From Phytomonospora sp040655735 (lineage in GTDB: Bacteria; Actinomycetota; Actinomycetes; Mycobacteriales; Micromonosporaceae), in assembly GCF_040655735.1 (NCBI RefSeq), contig NZ_JBFAKK010000021.1, positions 20,245 to 84,244 on the forward strand: a stretch of 64,000 bases of DNA. Reading direction: 5' to 3'. The position numbers and the translations under genes are program-made. Under the pieces are notes generated by a model. It worked only from the letters and a program-made list of their open reading frames with translations, was not told the DNA's origin and did no database searches. Below are positions 52,526 through 61,357 of this stretch, in pieces. Every line of letters starts with the position of its first letter. Within the stretch, counting starts at the first letter, position 1.

Positions 52526-55111
52526 GTGACGGGTCTGGAGACGGCGTTCATCGCACTGGGAACAGCCGTGGCGAAGACGGCGTGCGACGTGTGGATGGGT
52601 AACAACAAGTTCCTCTCCGGGGTGAGCTCCGCACTGATCGGCCTCGGCGGAGATCGTTTGACCAAGAGCCGCGAGCAGCGCAGCTTCCGCCGCGTCTGGG
52701 AGCAGGCCGCCGACATCCTGAGCGAGCGTCTGGAACCGCTGATCGACAAGGAGTTCCGCGACCTCGCTGCCAACGAGGTCCTCGCGGCGGTGGAGGCGGT
52801 GCGCACGACCTTCGACGTCGCGGAACTCACCGAGGCGGATCTCTTCGCGCAGGACCTCGACGCCGGCTACCTCGAGAGGTTCCTGCGCGGACAGGACCCC
52901 GACCGCAAGGATCGGGCCGCACTGTCCGACTCCGGTGCCCTCTATGACCTTCTCCTCAAGCAGTCCTGCGCCTACCTGATCGAGACGGTGCAGGCCATGC
53001 CCATCGCCGCGAGCGGCAGCGCCCTGGCCGAGCTCCTCGGCCGAGACCGGCAGATCCTCGACGAGTTGGCGAAAGTACTCCAGCGGGTGCCGATCCGGCG
53101 CGGCCAGGACGACTTCGAGCTCAACTACCGGCAGCTGATCGCCAACAGGCTCGATCACGTCGAGTTCTTCGGGGCGACCCTCGAAGAGTCCAGCAGGCGC
53201 TACTCGCTGTCGGTCGCCTACCTGAACCTCAACGTCTCGGGCGACTTCCGCTTCCCCGGGCACAACGCCGCCGCACCCGGCCCGGCCCGAGTGGACCAGG
53301 TGCTGGCGTCCACGGACCGCCTGTTCATTCGCGGTGAAGCCGGCCTGGGCAAGACGACCCTGCTCCAGTGGATCGCCGTCCAATGCGCCCGGCAGAGCTT
53401 CTCGGGACGGCTCGAACCGTGGAACCGCATGACACCCTTCTTCATCCCGCTGCGGCGGCACGCCACGGGCCCCTTGCCGACACCGGAGTTGTTCCTCGAC
53501 GAGGTGGGTCGCAACATCGCCGCCGAGATGCCGCCCGGCTGGGCCCATCGGCAGTTGCGGTCAGGGCAGGCGATCGTACTGATCGACGGAGTGGACGAAC
53601 TCGCCGACGACCGCCGCGAAGAGGTCCGGAGCTGGCTGCGGGGCCTCGCCGCGGACTTCCCCCTCGCCCGGTACGTCGTCACCTCACGACCCGCCGCGGC
53701 GCCCCCGACGTGGTTGGGAGGCGAGAAGTTCACCGTCGCCGAGCTGGAGCCGATGACCCGTGCCGACGTTCCCGTGTTCATCGGCCGCTGGCACGACGCC
53801 ATGCGAGACCAGTGCACGCGGGACGTGGAACGCGACGACCTCGACGACTGCGAGCGGCAGCTCAAGAAGGCCTTCGGCGAGCATCGGCACCTGCGCCAAC
53901 TGGCCGGTTATCCGCTGCTGTGCGCGCTGCTCTGCGCCCTCAATCGGGACCGTGGCGCCGATCTGCCGAAGAACCGCATGGAGCTGTACGACGTCGCGCT
54001 CCAGATGATGCTCGAACGCCGCGACAGCGAGCGCCGTGTCTCCGGCGGCCTCGCCTTGAGCCGCACGGACAAGAAGGTCCTGCTGCGCGACATCGCGTAC
54101 TGGCTCATCCGCAACGACTGGACCTCCGCGCCCAGCGACCGGGTGCGCGAGCGCATTCGGACGAAGCTCACCTCCATGGCGCAGGTCAGCGCCGACGCCG
54201 ACGCGGTGTACCGGTTGCTGCTGGAGCGAAGCGGCCTCATCCGCGAACCGGTCGAAGGCAGCACCGACTTCGTGCACCGCTCCTTCCAGGAGTTCCTGGC
54301 CGCCGAGCAGGCCGTGGAGAACGACGACATCGGGGTCCTGATCGCCAACGCCTACACCGACATCTGGAGCGAGGTCGTCGTCATGGCCGCCGGCCATGCC
54401 AGTTTCGGGCAGCGGGAGGAGCTGCTGCGCGGCCTGCTCGACCGCAGCGACGGCGACGACCAGCGCGACGCGCTGCGCCTGGTGGCCGCCGCCTGCATGG
54501 AGACCTCACCCGAACTCTCACCGCAGCTGCGCCATCTGGTCCGCGAGGCGACCGCCGCGCTCCTCCCGCCGAAGACCATGGAGGCGGCAGGCGTGCTCGC
54601 CAGGACGGGATCGTTCACCCTGGACCTCTTGGCGCGGTCCACCCCGATCGCGGAGAACGAGGTCGCCGCGACGATCCGCGCGGCCGCCCTGATCGGGGAT
54701 CCGGCGGCGCTGTCGCTGATCGCCCGCTTCAAGCGGGACACCCGCAACATGGTGGCCGTGGAGCTGTACCGGGCCTATGACATGTTCGACGCGGTCGAGT
54801 ACACGCGCGAGGTCCTCGTCGGGTCGTGGCAGGCCGACACCTACATGGCGGTCGACGATCCGGAGTTCATCGCGATCCTGCCCATGCTCAAGCAGCTGAG
54901 GCACCTGTCCCTCTCCTTCGACCCGCACGGGCCCCCGGTGCGCCTGGCCTTCGTCTGCGAGATGCCGACACTGGTGGAGATCGACCTCCTGTCGGGCAGG
55001 TTCGACCTCTCGCCGCTCACCGGCCTGCCTGCCTCGATCACCGTGCGACTGTCACCGCAAACCGTCATCACCGCCCGCCCGGGCTTCGGCCCCACCCTCA
55101 CTCAACTCTGA
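52526..55111 (+). CDS. NACHT-domain STAND NTPase, candidate antiphage protein
   Basis: 861 residues. A helical N-terminal domain (about 1-240) carries no recognisable effector enzyme. The NACHT NTPase follows: Walker A GEAGLGKTTLL near 270, Walker B AIVLIDGVDELADD near 350, sensor YVVTSRPAA, and the winged-helix motif DFVHRSFQEFLAAEQ near 582. The C-terminus has helical repeats ending in leucine-rich-like LKQLRHLSLSFD and MPTLVEIDLLSG. This is the layout of bacterial NACHT (bNACHT) proteins, several of which defend against phage as single genes. GTG at 52526 follows a G-rich run. No partner gene is adjacent in the same direction. Confidence 0.82.
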   Translation: MTGLETAFIALGTAVAKTACDVWMGNNKFLSGVSSALIGLGGDRLTKSREQRSFRRVWEQAADILSERLEPLIDKEFRDLAANEVLAAVEAVRTTFDVAELTEADLFAQDLDAGYLERFLRGQDPDRKDRAALSDSGALYDLLLKQSCAYLIETVQAMPIAASGSALAELLGRDRQILDELAKVLQRVPIRRGQDDFELNYRQLIANRLDHVEFFGATLEESSRRYSLSVAYLNLNVSGDFRFPGHNAAAPGPARVDQVLASTDRLFIRGEAGLGKTTLLQWIAVQCARQSFSGRLEPWNRMTPFFIPLRRHATGPLPTPELFLDEVGRNIAAEMPPGWAHRQLRSGQAIVLIDGVDELADDRREEVRSWLRGLAADFPLARYVVTSRPAAAPPTWLGGEKFTVAELEPMTRADVPVFIGRWHDAMRDQCTRDVERDDLDDCERQLKKAFGEHRHLRQLAGYPLLCALLCALNRDRGADLPKNRMELYDVALQMMLERRDSERRVSGGLALSRTDKKVLLRDIAYWLIRNDWTSAPSDRVRERIRTKLTSMAQVSADADAVYRLLLERSGLIREPVEGSTDFVHRSFQEFLAAEQAVENDDIGVLIANAYTDIWSEVVVMAAGHASFGQREELLRGLLDRSDGDDQRDALRLVAAACMETSPELSPQLRHLVREATAALLPPKTMEAAGVLARTGSFTLDLLARSTPIAENEVAATIRAAALIGDPAALSLIARFKRDTRNMVAVELYRAYDMFDAVEYTREVLVGSWQADTYMAVDDPEFIAILPMLKQLRHLSLSFDPHGPPVRLAFVCEMPTLVEIDLLSGRFDLSPLTGLPASITVRLSPQTVITARPGFGPTLTQL

Positions 55112-55135
55112 GCCGACGCCCCTCCCCCGCACGCT

Positions 55136-56479
55136 TCACCCGAGCGCGGCCGCGACCTCGTCGAGGTACGCGCCTCGGGATCCCTTGACCAGCACCACGT
55201 CCCCCTCGGTGAGGTGTCGGCGCAGCCAGTCGACGGCCGCGTTGTTGTCGCCCTTCACCACCGCCCGCTCACCTGCGCCGACGGCGATCGGCCGTGCGGC
55301 CTCACCGACGGCGACCACCGTGTCGGCCCGGGCGGCGGCGTACTCCCCGACGGCTCGGTGCTCGGCTTCGCTGTCGTCGCCGAGTTCGAGCATCTCGCCG
55401 AGGACCGCGATGCGGCGCCCGCCCTCGACCGCCGCCAGCGCGTCCAAGGCGGCGCGAGCCGAGTCGGGGCTGGAGTTGTAGGAGTCGTTGAGCAGGGTCA
55501 CGCCTCCGGCGAGGTCGCACAGTTCCATGCGCCACTGCGACAGCGTCGCGGTGGCCAGCGCCGCCGCCGACGTTTCGAGAGCCACCCCGGCCGCCAGTCC
55601 CGCCGCGGCGGCGGCCGCCGCGTTGAGCGCCTGGTGGGCGCCTACCAGCGGCAGGGCGACGCGGGCCGAGGCGTCGGCGGTTCGCAGCGTGAACGACGGG
55701 CGGCCGAGCCGGTCCAGCGTCAGGTCCGTGACGCCGACGTCGGCGCGCTCGGCCCGGCCGAAGGTCAGCAGCGGACCCTCGGCCGGCGAGCGCATCGCGG
55801 CCACGGCGGGATCGTCGGCGTTGAGGACGGCGGTGCCTCCGGGCGCCAGCCCTCGCACCAGCTCGCCCTTGGCCTCGGCGACGGCCCCGCGTGACCCGAA
55901 GTAGCTCAGGTGGGCCTGCCCGACGTTGAGGACGATCGCGATGTCGGGCGGGACGAGAGCGGCCAGCGCGGCGATGTCGCCGACACGGCGGGCGCCCATC
56001 TCCAGAGCGAGGAACCGGGTGGCGGCCTCGGCGCGGAGCATGGTGAGCGGCACGCCGAGTTCGTTGTTGCGCGAGCCGATCGTGGCGACCGTCGCACCGG
56101 CGCTCGACAGCACGGCAGCCAGCAGGTCCTTGGTGCTGGTCTTGCCATGGGAGCCGGTCACCCCGACGACGCTCAGACCGTCGCGCAGGAGGGACACGAC
56201 ATGCGCGGCGAGGGTCTGCAACGCGGCCCGGGTGTCCCCGACGACGACGGTGGGCAGCGATGTCGGGCGGGAGCCGAGCACGGCGACCGCACCCGCCCGG
56301 CCCGCCTGCTCGGCGTGGTCGTGGCCGTCGACGTGCTCACCGGCGAAGGCGGCGAAGAGTCCACCCGCCTCGGCCTGCCGTCCGTCGAGCACGGCCGGGC
56401 CGGTCACCGTCACGGCGGCGTCGCCGTGGACCGTCCCGCCGACGAGGGCGGCGATCTCGCCGAGGCTGAGCGGGATCAT
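55136..56479 (-). CDS. murF: MurF-like UDP-MurNAc-tripeptide ligase
   Basis: 447 residues with the three-domain Mur ligase fold: N-terminal UDP-binding part, central ATPase domain with GVTGSHGKTSTKDLLAAVL (about 107-125), NNELGVPLTML and the ALEMGARRVGDIA segment, and C-terminal domain with LNDSYNSSPDSARAAL. MurF adds D-Ala-D-Ala to the tripeptide. Located next to and divergent from vanHAX, this copy is probably a resistance paralogue suited to D-Ala-D-Lac; a housekeeping murF would be expected elsewhere. It starts at ATG 56477-56479. Confidence 0.88.
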   Translation of the reverse strand: MIPLSLGEIAALVGGTVHGDAAVTVTGPAVLDGRQAEAGGLFAAFAGEHVDGHDHAEQAGRAGAVAVLGSRPTSLPTVVVGDTRAALQTLAAHVVSLLRDGLSVVGVTGSHGKTSTKDLLAAVLSSAGATVATIGSRNNELGVPLTMLRAEAATRFLALEMGARRVGDIAALAALVPPDIAIVLNVGQAHLSYFGSRGAVAEAKGELVRGLAPGGTAVLNADDPAVAAMRSPAEGPLLTFGRAERADVGVTDLTLDRLGRPSFTLRTADASARVALPLVGAHQALNAAAAAAAGLAAGVALETSAAALATATLSQWRMELCDLAGGVTLLNDSYNSSPDSARAALDALAAVEGGRRIAVLGEMLELGDDSEAEHRAVGEYAAARADTVVAVGEAARPIAVGAGERAVVKGDNNAAVDWLRRHLTEGDVVLVKGSRGAYLDEVAAALG

Positions 56480-56622
56480 GTCCGACTCGCGGACGGGCGC
56501 GGGCTGATGTGGCGGGCCTGTTCGTGGAAGCTCATGTCCCCAGTCAAAGGAGCACGGTGTTGCAGGAACGTAAGCGCTTCCCGATATGCCGGCGATACAC
56601 GAGGAGGATTACCCGCCGGTAA

Positions 56623-56690
56623 CATATTGCCGGGGTATCGGAAAAGGCATACGTGCCCGCAACGCCGCGCCGCCTTGACTGTCGGCATGA
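56623..56690 (+). promoter_or_regulatory. Candidate VanR-controlled promoter/leader of vanH
   Basis: This 68-nt stretch aligns without gaps to 61290-61357 ahead of vanY, both ending at the ATG. The last 43 nt (from CATACG) are 38/43 identical. CATACG may be the -10 region. A related motif, GATATGCCGGCGATAC at 56584-56599, resembles CATATTGCCGGGGTAT at 56623-56638, spaced about 40 bp, possible paired VanR sites. Direct binding is inference. Confidence 0.65.
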
Positions 56691-57724
56691 GCCACAGCGA
56701 ACCGACGCGAACAGCGACCCGGCCCATCCGTTCACCGGTGCCGGCGCCCTCCACAGCCTCGCCCGCATTGGGCGTCACCGTCTACGGATGCGGCCGCGAT
56801 GAGGCCGTCGTGTTGAGCGAACTGGCGCCCCGCTTCGGCGTGCTCCCGACCGTCACCGAGGCCGCGCTGACCGAGTCCAACACCGAACTGGCCGTCGGCA
56901 GCCGATGCGTCAGCGTCGGGCACAAGACCCCCGTTTCGAACCGCGCTCTCCTCGGGCTCGGCCGGGCCGGCGTCGAGTACGTGTCCACGAGGAGCGTCGG
57001 TCGCGACCACATCGACGCCGACTTCGCGGCGAGCGTCGGCATCACCGTCGGAAACGTCGCCTACTCGCCCGACAGCGTCGCCGACTACACGCTGATGCTG
57101 ATGCTCATGGCGCTGCGCGACGCCAGGTCCATGATCCGCCGCACCGACCTCCACGACTACCGGCTGAGCGCCGTGCGCGGGCGGGAACTGCGCGACCTGA
57201 CCGTCGGCGTGATCGGGACCGGGCGCATCGGCACCGCGGTGATGCAGAGACTGCGCGGATTCCGCTGCCGGACGTTGGCCCACAACAACGTCCCGGGCTC
57301 CCCCGGCCACGTCTCGCTCGGCGAGTTGCTCGAACTCAGCGACATCGTCACGCTCCACGCGCCGCTCACCCCCGAGACGCGCCATCTCCTCGATCGCGCG
57401 CGTATCGCGCGAATGAGGCCCGGCGCCGTGGTCGTCAACACCGGACGCGGTGGGCTCATCGACACCGAGGCCCTCATCGCGGCGCTGGAGAGCGGCCGCC
57501 TGGGCGGCGCGGCGCTCGACGTCATCGAAGGAGAGGAGGGGATCTTCTACGCCGACCACCGGGACAAGCCCGTCGACAACGCGGCACTGCTGCGGCTGCA
57601 AGGGCTTGCGAACGTGATCGTCAGCCCGCACACCGCGTACTACACCGACCACGCCCTGCGCGACACCGTCGAGAACAGTCTCGTCAACTGCGTGAACTTC
57701 GCCGAAAGGAACCAGCATGGATAG
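56687..57724 (+). CDS. vanH: D-lactate dehydrogenase VanH
   Basis: 345 residues. A D-2-hydroxyacid dehydrogenase that reduces pyruvate to D-lactate for depsipeptide synthesis. The NAD site is VIGTGRIGTAVM, catalytic Arg in VNTGRGGLID and His in VSPHTAYYTDHALRD, with the VanH-typical LDVIEGEEGIFYADHR segment. The N-terminal ~28 residues are an extra Pro/Thr-rich extension. ATG at 56687 is chosen by comparison with the same leader ahead of vanY; TTG at 56675 is in frame but lies in the conserved leader. Overlaps vanA by 8 nt. Confidence 0.93.
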   Translation: MSHSEPTRTATRPIRSPVPAPSTASPALGVTVYGCGRDEAVVLSELAPRFGVLPTVTEAALTESNTELAVGSRCVSVGHKTPVSNRALLGLGRAGVEYVSTRSVGRDHIDADFAASVGITVGNVAYSPDSVADYTLMLMLMALRDARSMIRRTDLHDYRLSAVRGRELRDLTVGVIGTGRIGTAVMQRLRGFRCRTLAHNNVPGSPGHVSLGELLELSDIVTLHAPLTPETRHLLDRARIARMRPGAVVVNTGRGGLIDTEALIAALESGRLGGAALDVIEGEEGIFYADHRDKPVDNAALLRLQGLANVIVSPHTAYYTDHALRDTVENSLVNCVNFAERNQHG

Positions 57725-58760
57725 GTTGAGGCTCGGCATCGTCTTCGGGGGCTCCACCGAGGAGCACCCCGTCTCCGTCAAGTCCGCGCGACAGGTCGCC
57801 GAGCATCTCGACACCGAGAAGTACGAACCCTTCTGGATCGGCATCACCAAGAGCGGTGCGTGGATGCTCTGCGAGGGACCCGGCGCCGACTGGGAGAGCG
57901 GCGACTGCCGCCCGGCCGTGCTCCCCCCCGACAGCAGCGTCCGCGGGCTGCTCGTCCTGGAGAAGGGCGAGTACGAGACGATCGGCCTCGACCTCGTGCT
58001 GCCGGTCCTGCACGGCAGGCTCGGCGAGGACGGCGCGGTCCAGGGCCTGCTGGAGCTGTCCGGCATCCCCTACGTCGGCTGCGACGTCCAGAGTTCGGCG
58101 GTGTGCATGGACAAGTCGCTGACCTACATCGTGGCCAGGAGCGCGGGAGTGGCGACGCCGGAGTTCTGGGTCGTCACGGCGGACGAGAGCCCCGACCCCG
58201 CCGAACTCGACTATCCCGTGATCGTGAAACCGGCCCGTTCGGGTTCGTCCTTCGGTGTCACCAAGGTGACGTGCGAGGAGGAGCTTTCGGCGGCGGTGGA
58301 GGCCGCGAGCCGGTACGACACGAAGGTGCTGATCGAAGAGGTCGTCGAGGGAAGCGAGGTCGGCTGCTCCATCCTGGGCGAGGATCCGGACCTGTTCGCG
58401 AGCGAACCGGACCGCATCGCGCTGTCGCACGGCATCTTCCGGATCCACCAGGAGATCGATCCGGAGAGCGGGTCGGCCAACTCCACGCCGATCGCGCCCG
58501 CCGACATCCCGGCGCAGTCGCGCGCGCTCGTCCAGGAGACGGCCAAGGCGGTGTACCGGGCCATGGGCTGCCGGGGGCTGGCGCGAGTGGACCTGTTCCT
58601 CAAGGAGGACGGGACCGTGGTCCTCAACGAGGTCAACACCCTGCCCGGCCTGACGCCGTACAGTCGTTACCCGCGCATGATGGCGGCCACGGGTTTGTCG
58701 CTGTCGGACGTGCTCGACCGGGCCATGGCGTCGGCACTGACCAGGGGAAGAGTTCGATGA
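57717..58760 (+). CDS. vanA: D-alanine-D-lactate ligase
   Basis: A 347-residue ATP-grasp ligase making D-Ala-D-Lac, the altered peptidoglycan end with low glycopeptide affinity. The N-terminal substrate motif GGSTEEHPVSVKSA, the KPARSGSSFGV ATP loop and VNTLPGLTPYSRYP metal region are present. The omega-loop reads FRIHQEIDPESGSAN, with the His found in VanA/VanB ligases and not the Tyr of D-Ala-D-Ala ligases, which supports lactate specificity. Start overlaps vanH; its stop overlaps vanX by ATGA. Confidence 0.93.
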   Translation: MDRLRLGIVFGGSTEEHPVSVKSARQVAEHLDTEKYEPFWIGITKSGAWMLCEGPGADWESGDCRPAVLPPDSSVRGLLVLEKGEYETIGLDLVLPVLHGRLGEDGAVQGLLELSGIPYVGCDVQSSAVCMDKSLTYIVARSAGVATPEFWVVTADESPDPAELDYPVIVKPARSGSSFGVTKVTCEEELSAAVEAASRYDTKVLIEEVVEGSEVGCSILGEDPDLFASEPDRIALSHGIFRIHQEIDPESGSANSTPIAPADIPAQSRALVQETAKAVYRAMGCRGLARVDLFLKEDGTVVLNEVNTLPGLTPYSRYPRMMAATGLSLSDVLDRAMASALTRGRVR

Positions 58761-59368
58761 GAGACGGGTTCGCCTTCGTCGACGAGTTCGTGCCCGGCAT
58801 CCGCTGGGACGCGAAGTACGCCACGGGCGACAACTTCACCGGTGGGCTCGTGGACGGCTACGCGGCGAACCGCGTCGTCGGCACCGAGGCCCTGTGCGCG
58901 GCTCTGGCGAACGCGCAGGAGAAGGCCGCGCCACTCGGTCTCGGTCTTCTCGTCTGGGACGGGTATCGCCCTCAACGCGCCGTCGACCACTTCCTGCGCT
59001 GGTCGCAGGAGCCCGAGGACGGGCGGACGAAGCCGCGGCACTACCCGAACATCGACCGGACCGAGATGGTCGCGAAGGGTTACGTGGCGGCGAAGTCGGG
59101 CCACAGTCGCGGCAGCACCGTCGACCTGACGCTCTGCGACCTCGGCACCGGCGAACCCGCGGCCATGGGCGGCGGCTTCGACCTGATGGACGCGATCTCG
59201 CACCACGGCGCCGGGGGCGTCACGAGGACCGAGGCCGAGAACCGCCGGCGGCTGCGCTCCATCATGGAGGACTGCGGATTCGTTCCCTACGGCAACGAGT
59301 GGTGGCACTACACCCTCGCCGACGAGCCGTACCCGCACACGTACTTCGACTTTCCCATCGCCGACTGA
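58757..59368 (+). CDS. vanX: D-Ala-D-Ala dipeptidase VanX
   Basis: A 203-residue zinc dipeptidase that removes normal D-Ala-D-Ala so that only D-Ala-D-Lac enters the wall. Zinc ligands and base are visible: His and Asp in SGHSRGSTVDLTL, Glu/His in NEWWHYTL, catalytic Arg in VWDGYRPQRAVD. Cytoplasmic, no signal. It is coupled to vanA through ATGA and ends the vanHAX unit before a strong terminator. Confidence 0.94.
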   Translation: MRDGFAFVDEFVPGIRWDAKYATGDNFTGGLVDGYAANRVVGTEALCAALANAQEKAAPLGLGLLVWDGYRPQRAVDHFLRWSQEPEDGRTKPRHYPNIDRTEMVAKGYVAAKSGHSRGSTVDLTLCDLGTGEPAAMGGGFDLMDAISHHGAGGVTRTEAENRRRLRSIMEDCGFVPYGNEWWHYTLADEPYPHTYFDFPIAD

Positions 59369-59369
59369 A

Positions 59370-59418
59370 CCCGAACCGCGCGGCCGCCGGGCATTGCCCG
59401 GCGGCCGCGCGGTTCGGG
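59370..59418. terminator. Very strong terminator, 23-bp perfect stem
   Basis: Arms at 59370-59392 and 59396-59418 pair perfectly around a 3-nt loop, one nucleotide after the vanX stop and ahead of the convergent vanS end. Confidence 0.9.
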
Positions 59419-59504
59419 CGTCGGGGGTGGTCAACCGGCCGAGCCGTACAACGCGCTGGAACCGTCCCGCACGCGATCGATCGGACACCGAGGCCTCGCC
59501 CAGC

Positions 59505-60590
59505 TCACACGTCGGGAACCCGCACCGTCACCCGAAGCCCTCCGTCCGCCCTCGGCGTGAGGCTCAACGTCCCCCGGTGCGCCTCGACGATGCTCTTGAC
59601 GATCGCCAGGCCGAGCCCCACGCCCGCATGCCCACTGCGCACGCGCTGCGTGCCGCGCTGGAACGGTTCGGTGAGCGTGTCGACGAGGGCGGAGGTGAGC
59701 CTGACCCCGGTGTTCTCGACGGTGAGCGTCACGGATCCGGGACGCACGGCGGTCGCGACCCGCACAGCACCCTGCTCGGGCAGGTTGTGCACGATCGCGT
59801 TGTGCACCAGGTTCGTCGTCATCTGCAGCAGCAGCGCGTGCGAGCCGGACGTGGTGGCGATGTCGCCGGAGGTCTCGATCGCCACACCCCGCTTCTCCGC
59901 GAGCGGGAGAAGCGTCTCGGTGGCCTCCTCCGCCACGAGCGACAGGTCGACATGCTCCCGCGTGAACGACCGCCGATCGGCGCGGCTGAGCAGGAGCAGG
60001 GCCTCGGTGAGCTCGATCGCCCGGGTGTTGACGAAGTGGAGGCGCTCGACGAGTTCGCCGGTATCGCCGTCGGGATCGTTGCGGGCCACGTCGAGGAGCG
60101 TCTGCGTGACCGCCAGCGGGGTGCGCAGCTCGTGGGAGGCGTTGGCGGCGAACCTCTGCTGCTCGGCGACGTGCGCTTCGAGCCGAGCGAGCATCGCGTC
60201 GAAGGCGTCGGCGAGTTCCCGGAACTCGTCCTCGCGGCCTTCCAGCTGGATGCGGTGGGACAGCGACCCGCCTGCGGCCTCGCGCGTGGCCTCGGTGATC
60301 CGGGACAGGGGCCTGAGCATGCGGCCGGCCAGCAGCCATCCACCGAAGAGCCCCAGCAGCAGCAGGAAGATCATCGCCCAGGCCGCCTTCGGTGCGAAGG
60401 CCCGCCAGAGTTCCCACCGGTCGGGCCTGGCGGGAACCATGCACCCGGAGGGCCGCAGGTCGCCGTCGGGGACGTAACGCAGCAGGAACACCCACACCAC
60501 CGCGAGCAGCAGAGCGCCCGCGACCATCAGGAATCCCGCGTAGCTCAGGGTGAGCCTGAGTCGCACGCTCGGACCGGGCCCCCTACCCAC
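59505..60590 (-). CDS. vanS: VanS-type sensor histidine kinase
   Basis: 361 residues. Two membrane helices (about 13-37 and 70-90) enclose a short ~32-residue external loop, typical of actinomycete VanS. HAMP, HisKA with phospho-His in FAANASHELRTPLAVTQ and HATPase (TNLVHNAIVHN, GHAGVGLGLAIVKSI) follow. It should activate VanR when glycopeptide is sensed. GTG at 60588-60590 overlaps the vanR end by 8 nt, so the two are co-translated. Confidence 0.9.
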   Translation of the reverse strand: MGRGPGPSVRLRLTLSYAGFLMVAGALLLAVVWVFLLRYVPDGDLRPSGCMVPARPDRWELWRAFAPKAAWAMIFLLLLGLFGGWLLAGRMLRPLSRITEATREAAGGSLSHRIQLEGREDEFRELADAFDAMLARLEAHVAEQQRFAANASHELRTPLAVTQTLLDVARNDPDGDTGELVERLHFVNTRAIELTEALLLLSRADRRSFTREHVDLSLVAEEATETLLPLAEKRGVAIETSGDIATTSGSHALLLQMTTNLVHNAIVHNLPEQGAVRVATAVRPGSVTLTVENTGVRLTSALVDTLTEPFQRGTQRVRSGHAGVGLGLAIVKSIVEAHRGTLSLTPRADGGLRVTVRVPDV

Positions 60591-61266
60591 GCTCGCCGAC
60601 CTCGGCTCCGGTGTCGATGCGGTACCCGACGCCGGGCACGGTGGCGATGAGCCATGGCGCGCCGAGGCGCTTGCGCAGGGCCGAGACGGTGATGCGCACG
60701 GCGTTGGTGAAGGGGTCGGCGTTCTCGTCCCAAGCCCGTTCCAGCAGATCCTCGGCGCTGATGACGCCCCCTTCGGCCGCGACGAGGACTTCGAGCACGG
60801 CGAACTGCTTGCGGGTGAGCGCGACGTACCGGCCGTCCCGGAAGACCTCGCGGCGGAACGGGTCGAGCCGAAGCCCCGCGATCTCGCGCACAGGAGGCCT
60901 GTTGTGGGCGCGCCTGCGGTCGAGCGCCCGAAGGCGGAGCACGAGTTCCTGCAGCTCGAACGGTTTGGTGAGGTAGTCGTCGGCTCCCAGACCGAAGCCG
61001 GAGACCTTCTCGTCGAGGCGGTCGGCGGCGGTGAGCATCAGGATCGGCATGCCGCTGCCCGAGGCCACAATGCTCTCGGCGACCTCGTCGCCGGAGGGTC
61101 CGGGAATGTCGCGGTCGAGGACGGCGATGTCGTAGGAGTTGACGCTCAGCATCTCCAGGGCGGTGTCCCCGTCGCCGGCGATGTCGGCGGCGATCGCCTC
61201 CAAACGCAGTCCGTCACGGATGGCCTCGGCCATGTAGGGCTCGTCCTCGACAACCAGCACACGCAT
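60583..61266 (-). CDS. vanR: VanR-type response regulator
   Basis: A 227-residue OmpR/PhoB-family regulator. The receiver domain has the acidic pair in VVEDEPYMAEAI, phosphoacceptor in DIAVLDRDIPG and Lys in LTKPFEL; the C-terminal winged helix runs from LDPFRREVFRDGRYVALTRKQ. ATG at 61264-61266. It is divergent from vanY; the shared 88-bp gap holds one copy of the repeated promoter block. Expected to drive vanH and vanY. Confidence 0.92.
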   Translation of the reverse strand: MRVLVVEDEPYMAEAIRDGLRLEAIAADIAGDGDTALEMLSVNSYDIAVLDRDIPGPSGDEVAESIVASGSGMPILMLTAADRLDEKVSGFGLGADDYLTKPFELQELVLRLRALDRRRAHNRPPVREIAGLRLDPFRREVFRDGRYVALTRKQFAVLEVLVAAEGGVISAEDLLERAWDENADPFTNAVRITVSALRKRLGAPWLIATVPGVGYRIDTGAEVGERG

Positions 61267-61289
61267 GGTTTCGATGCTACGAGCGGGCA

Positions 61290-61357
61290 CATATCGTGGG
61301 CGTAGGCAAAACCACATACGCACCGGCAACGCCGTGCCGCCTTGACTGGCGGCATGA
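61290..61357 (+). promoter_or_regulatory. Candidate VanR-controlled promoter/leader of vanY
   Basis: The gapless partner of 56623-56690 in front of vanH, ending at the vanY ATG. The region just before the ATG can form GCCGCC(TTGACT)GGCGGC, a 6-bp-stem hairpin that is partly preserved in the vanH copy. The match in non-coding DNA between two unlinked genes of one cluster indicates shared control. Confidence 0.65.

Noticed and set aside
61342..61347. TTGACT immediately before vanY (and at 56675 before vanH) as a -35 box
   Set aside because: It lies 6 nt from the ATG, too close to drive the gene behind it. The shared block is better read as leader sequence, with CATACG nearer the likely -10.
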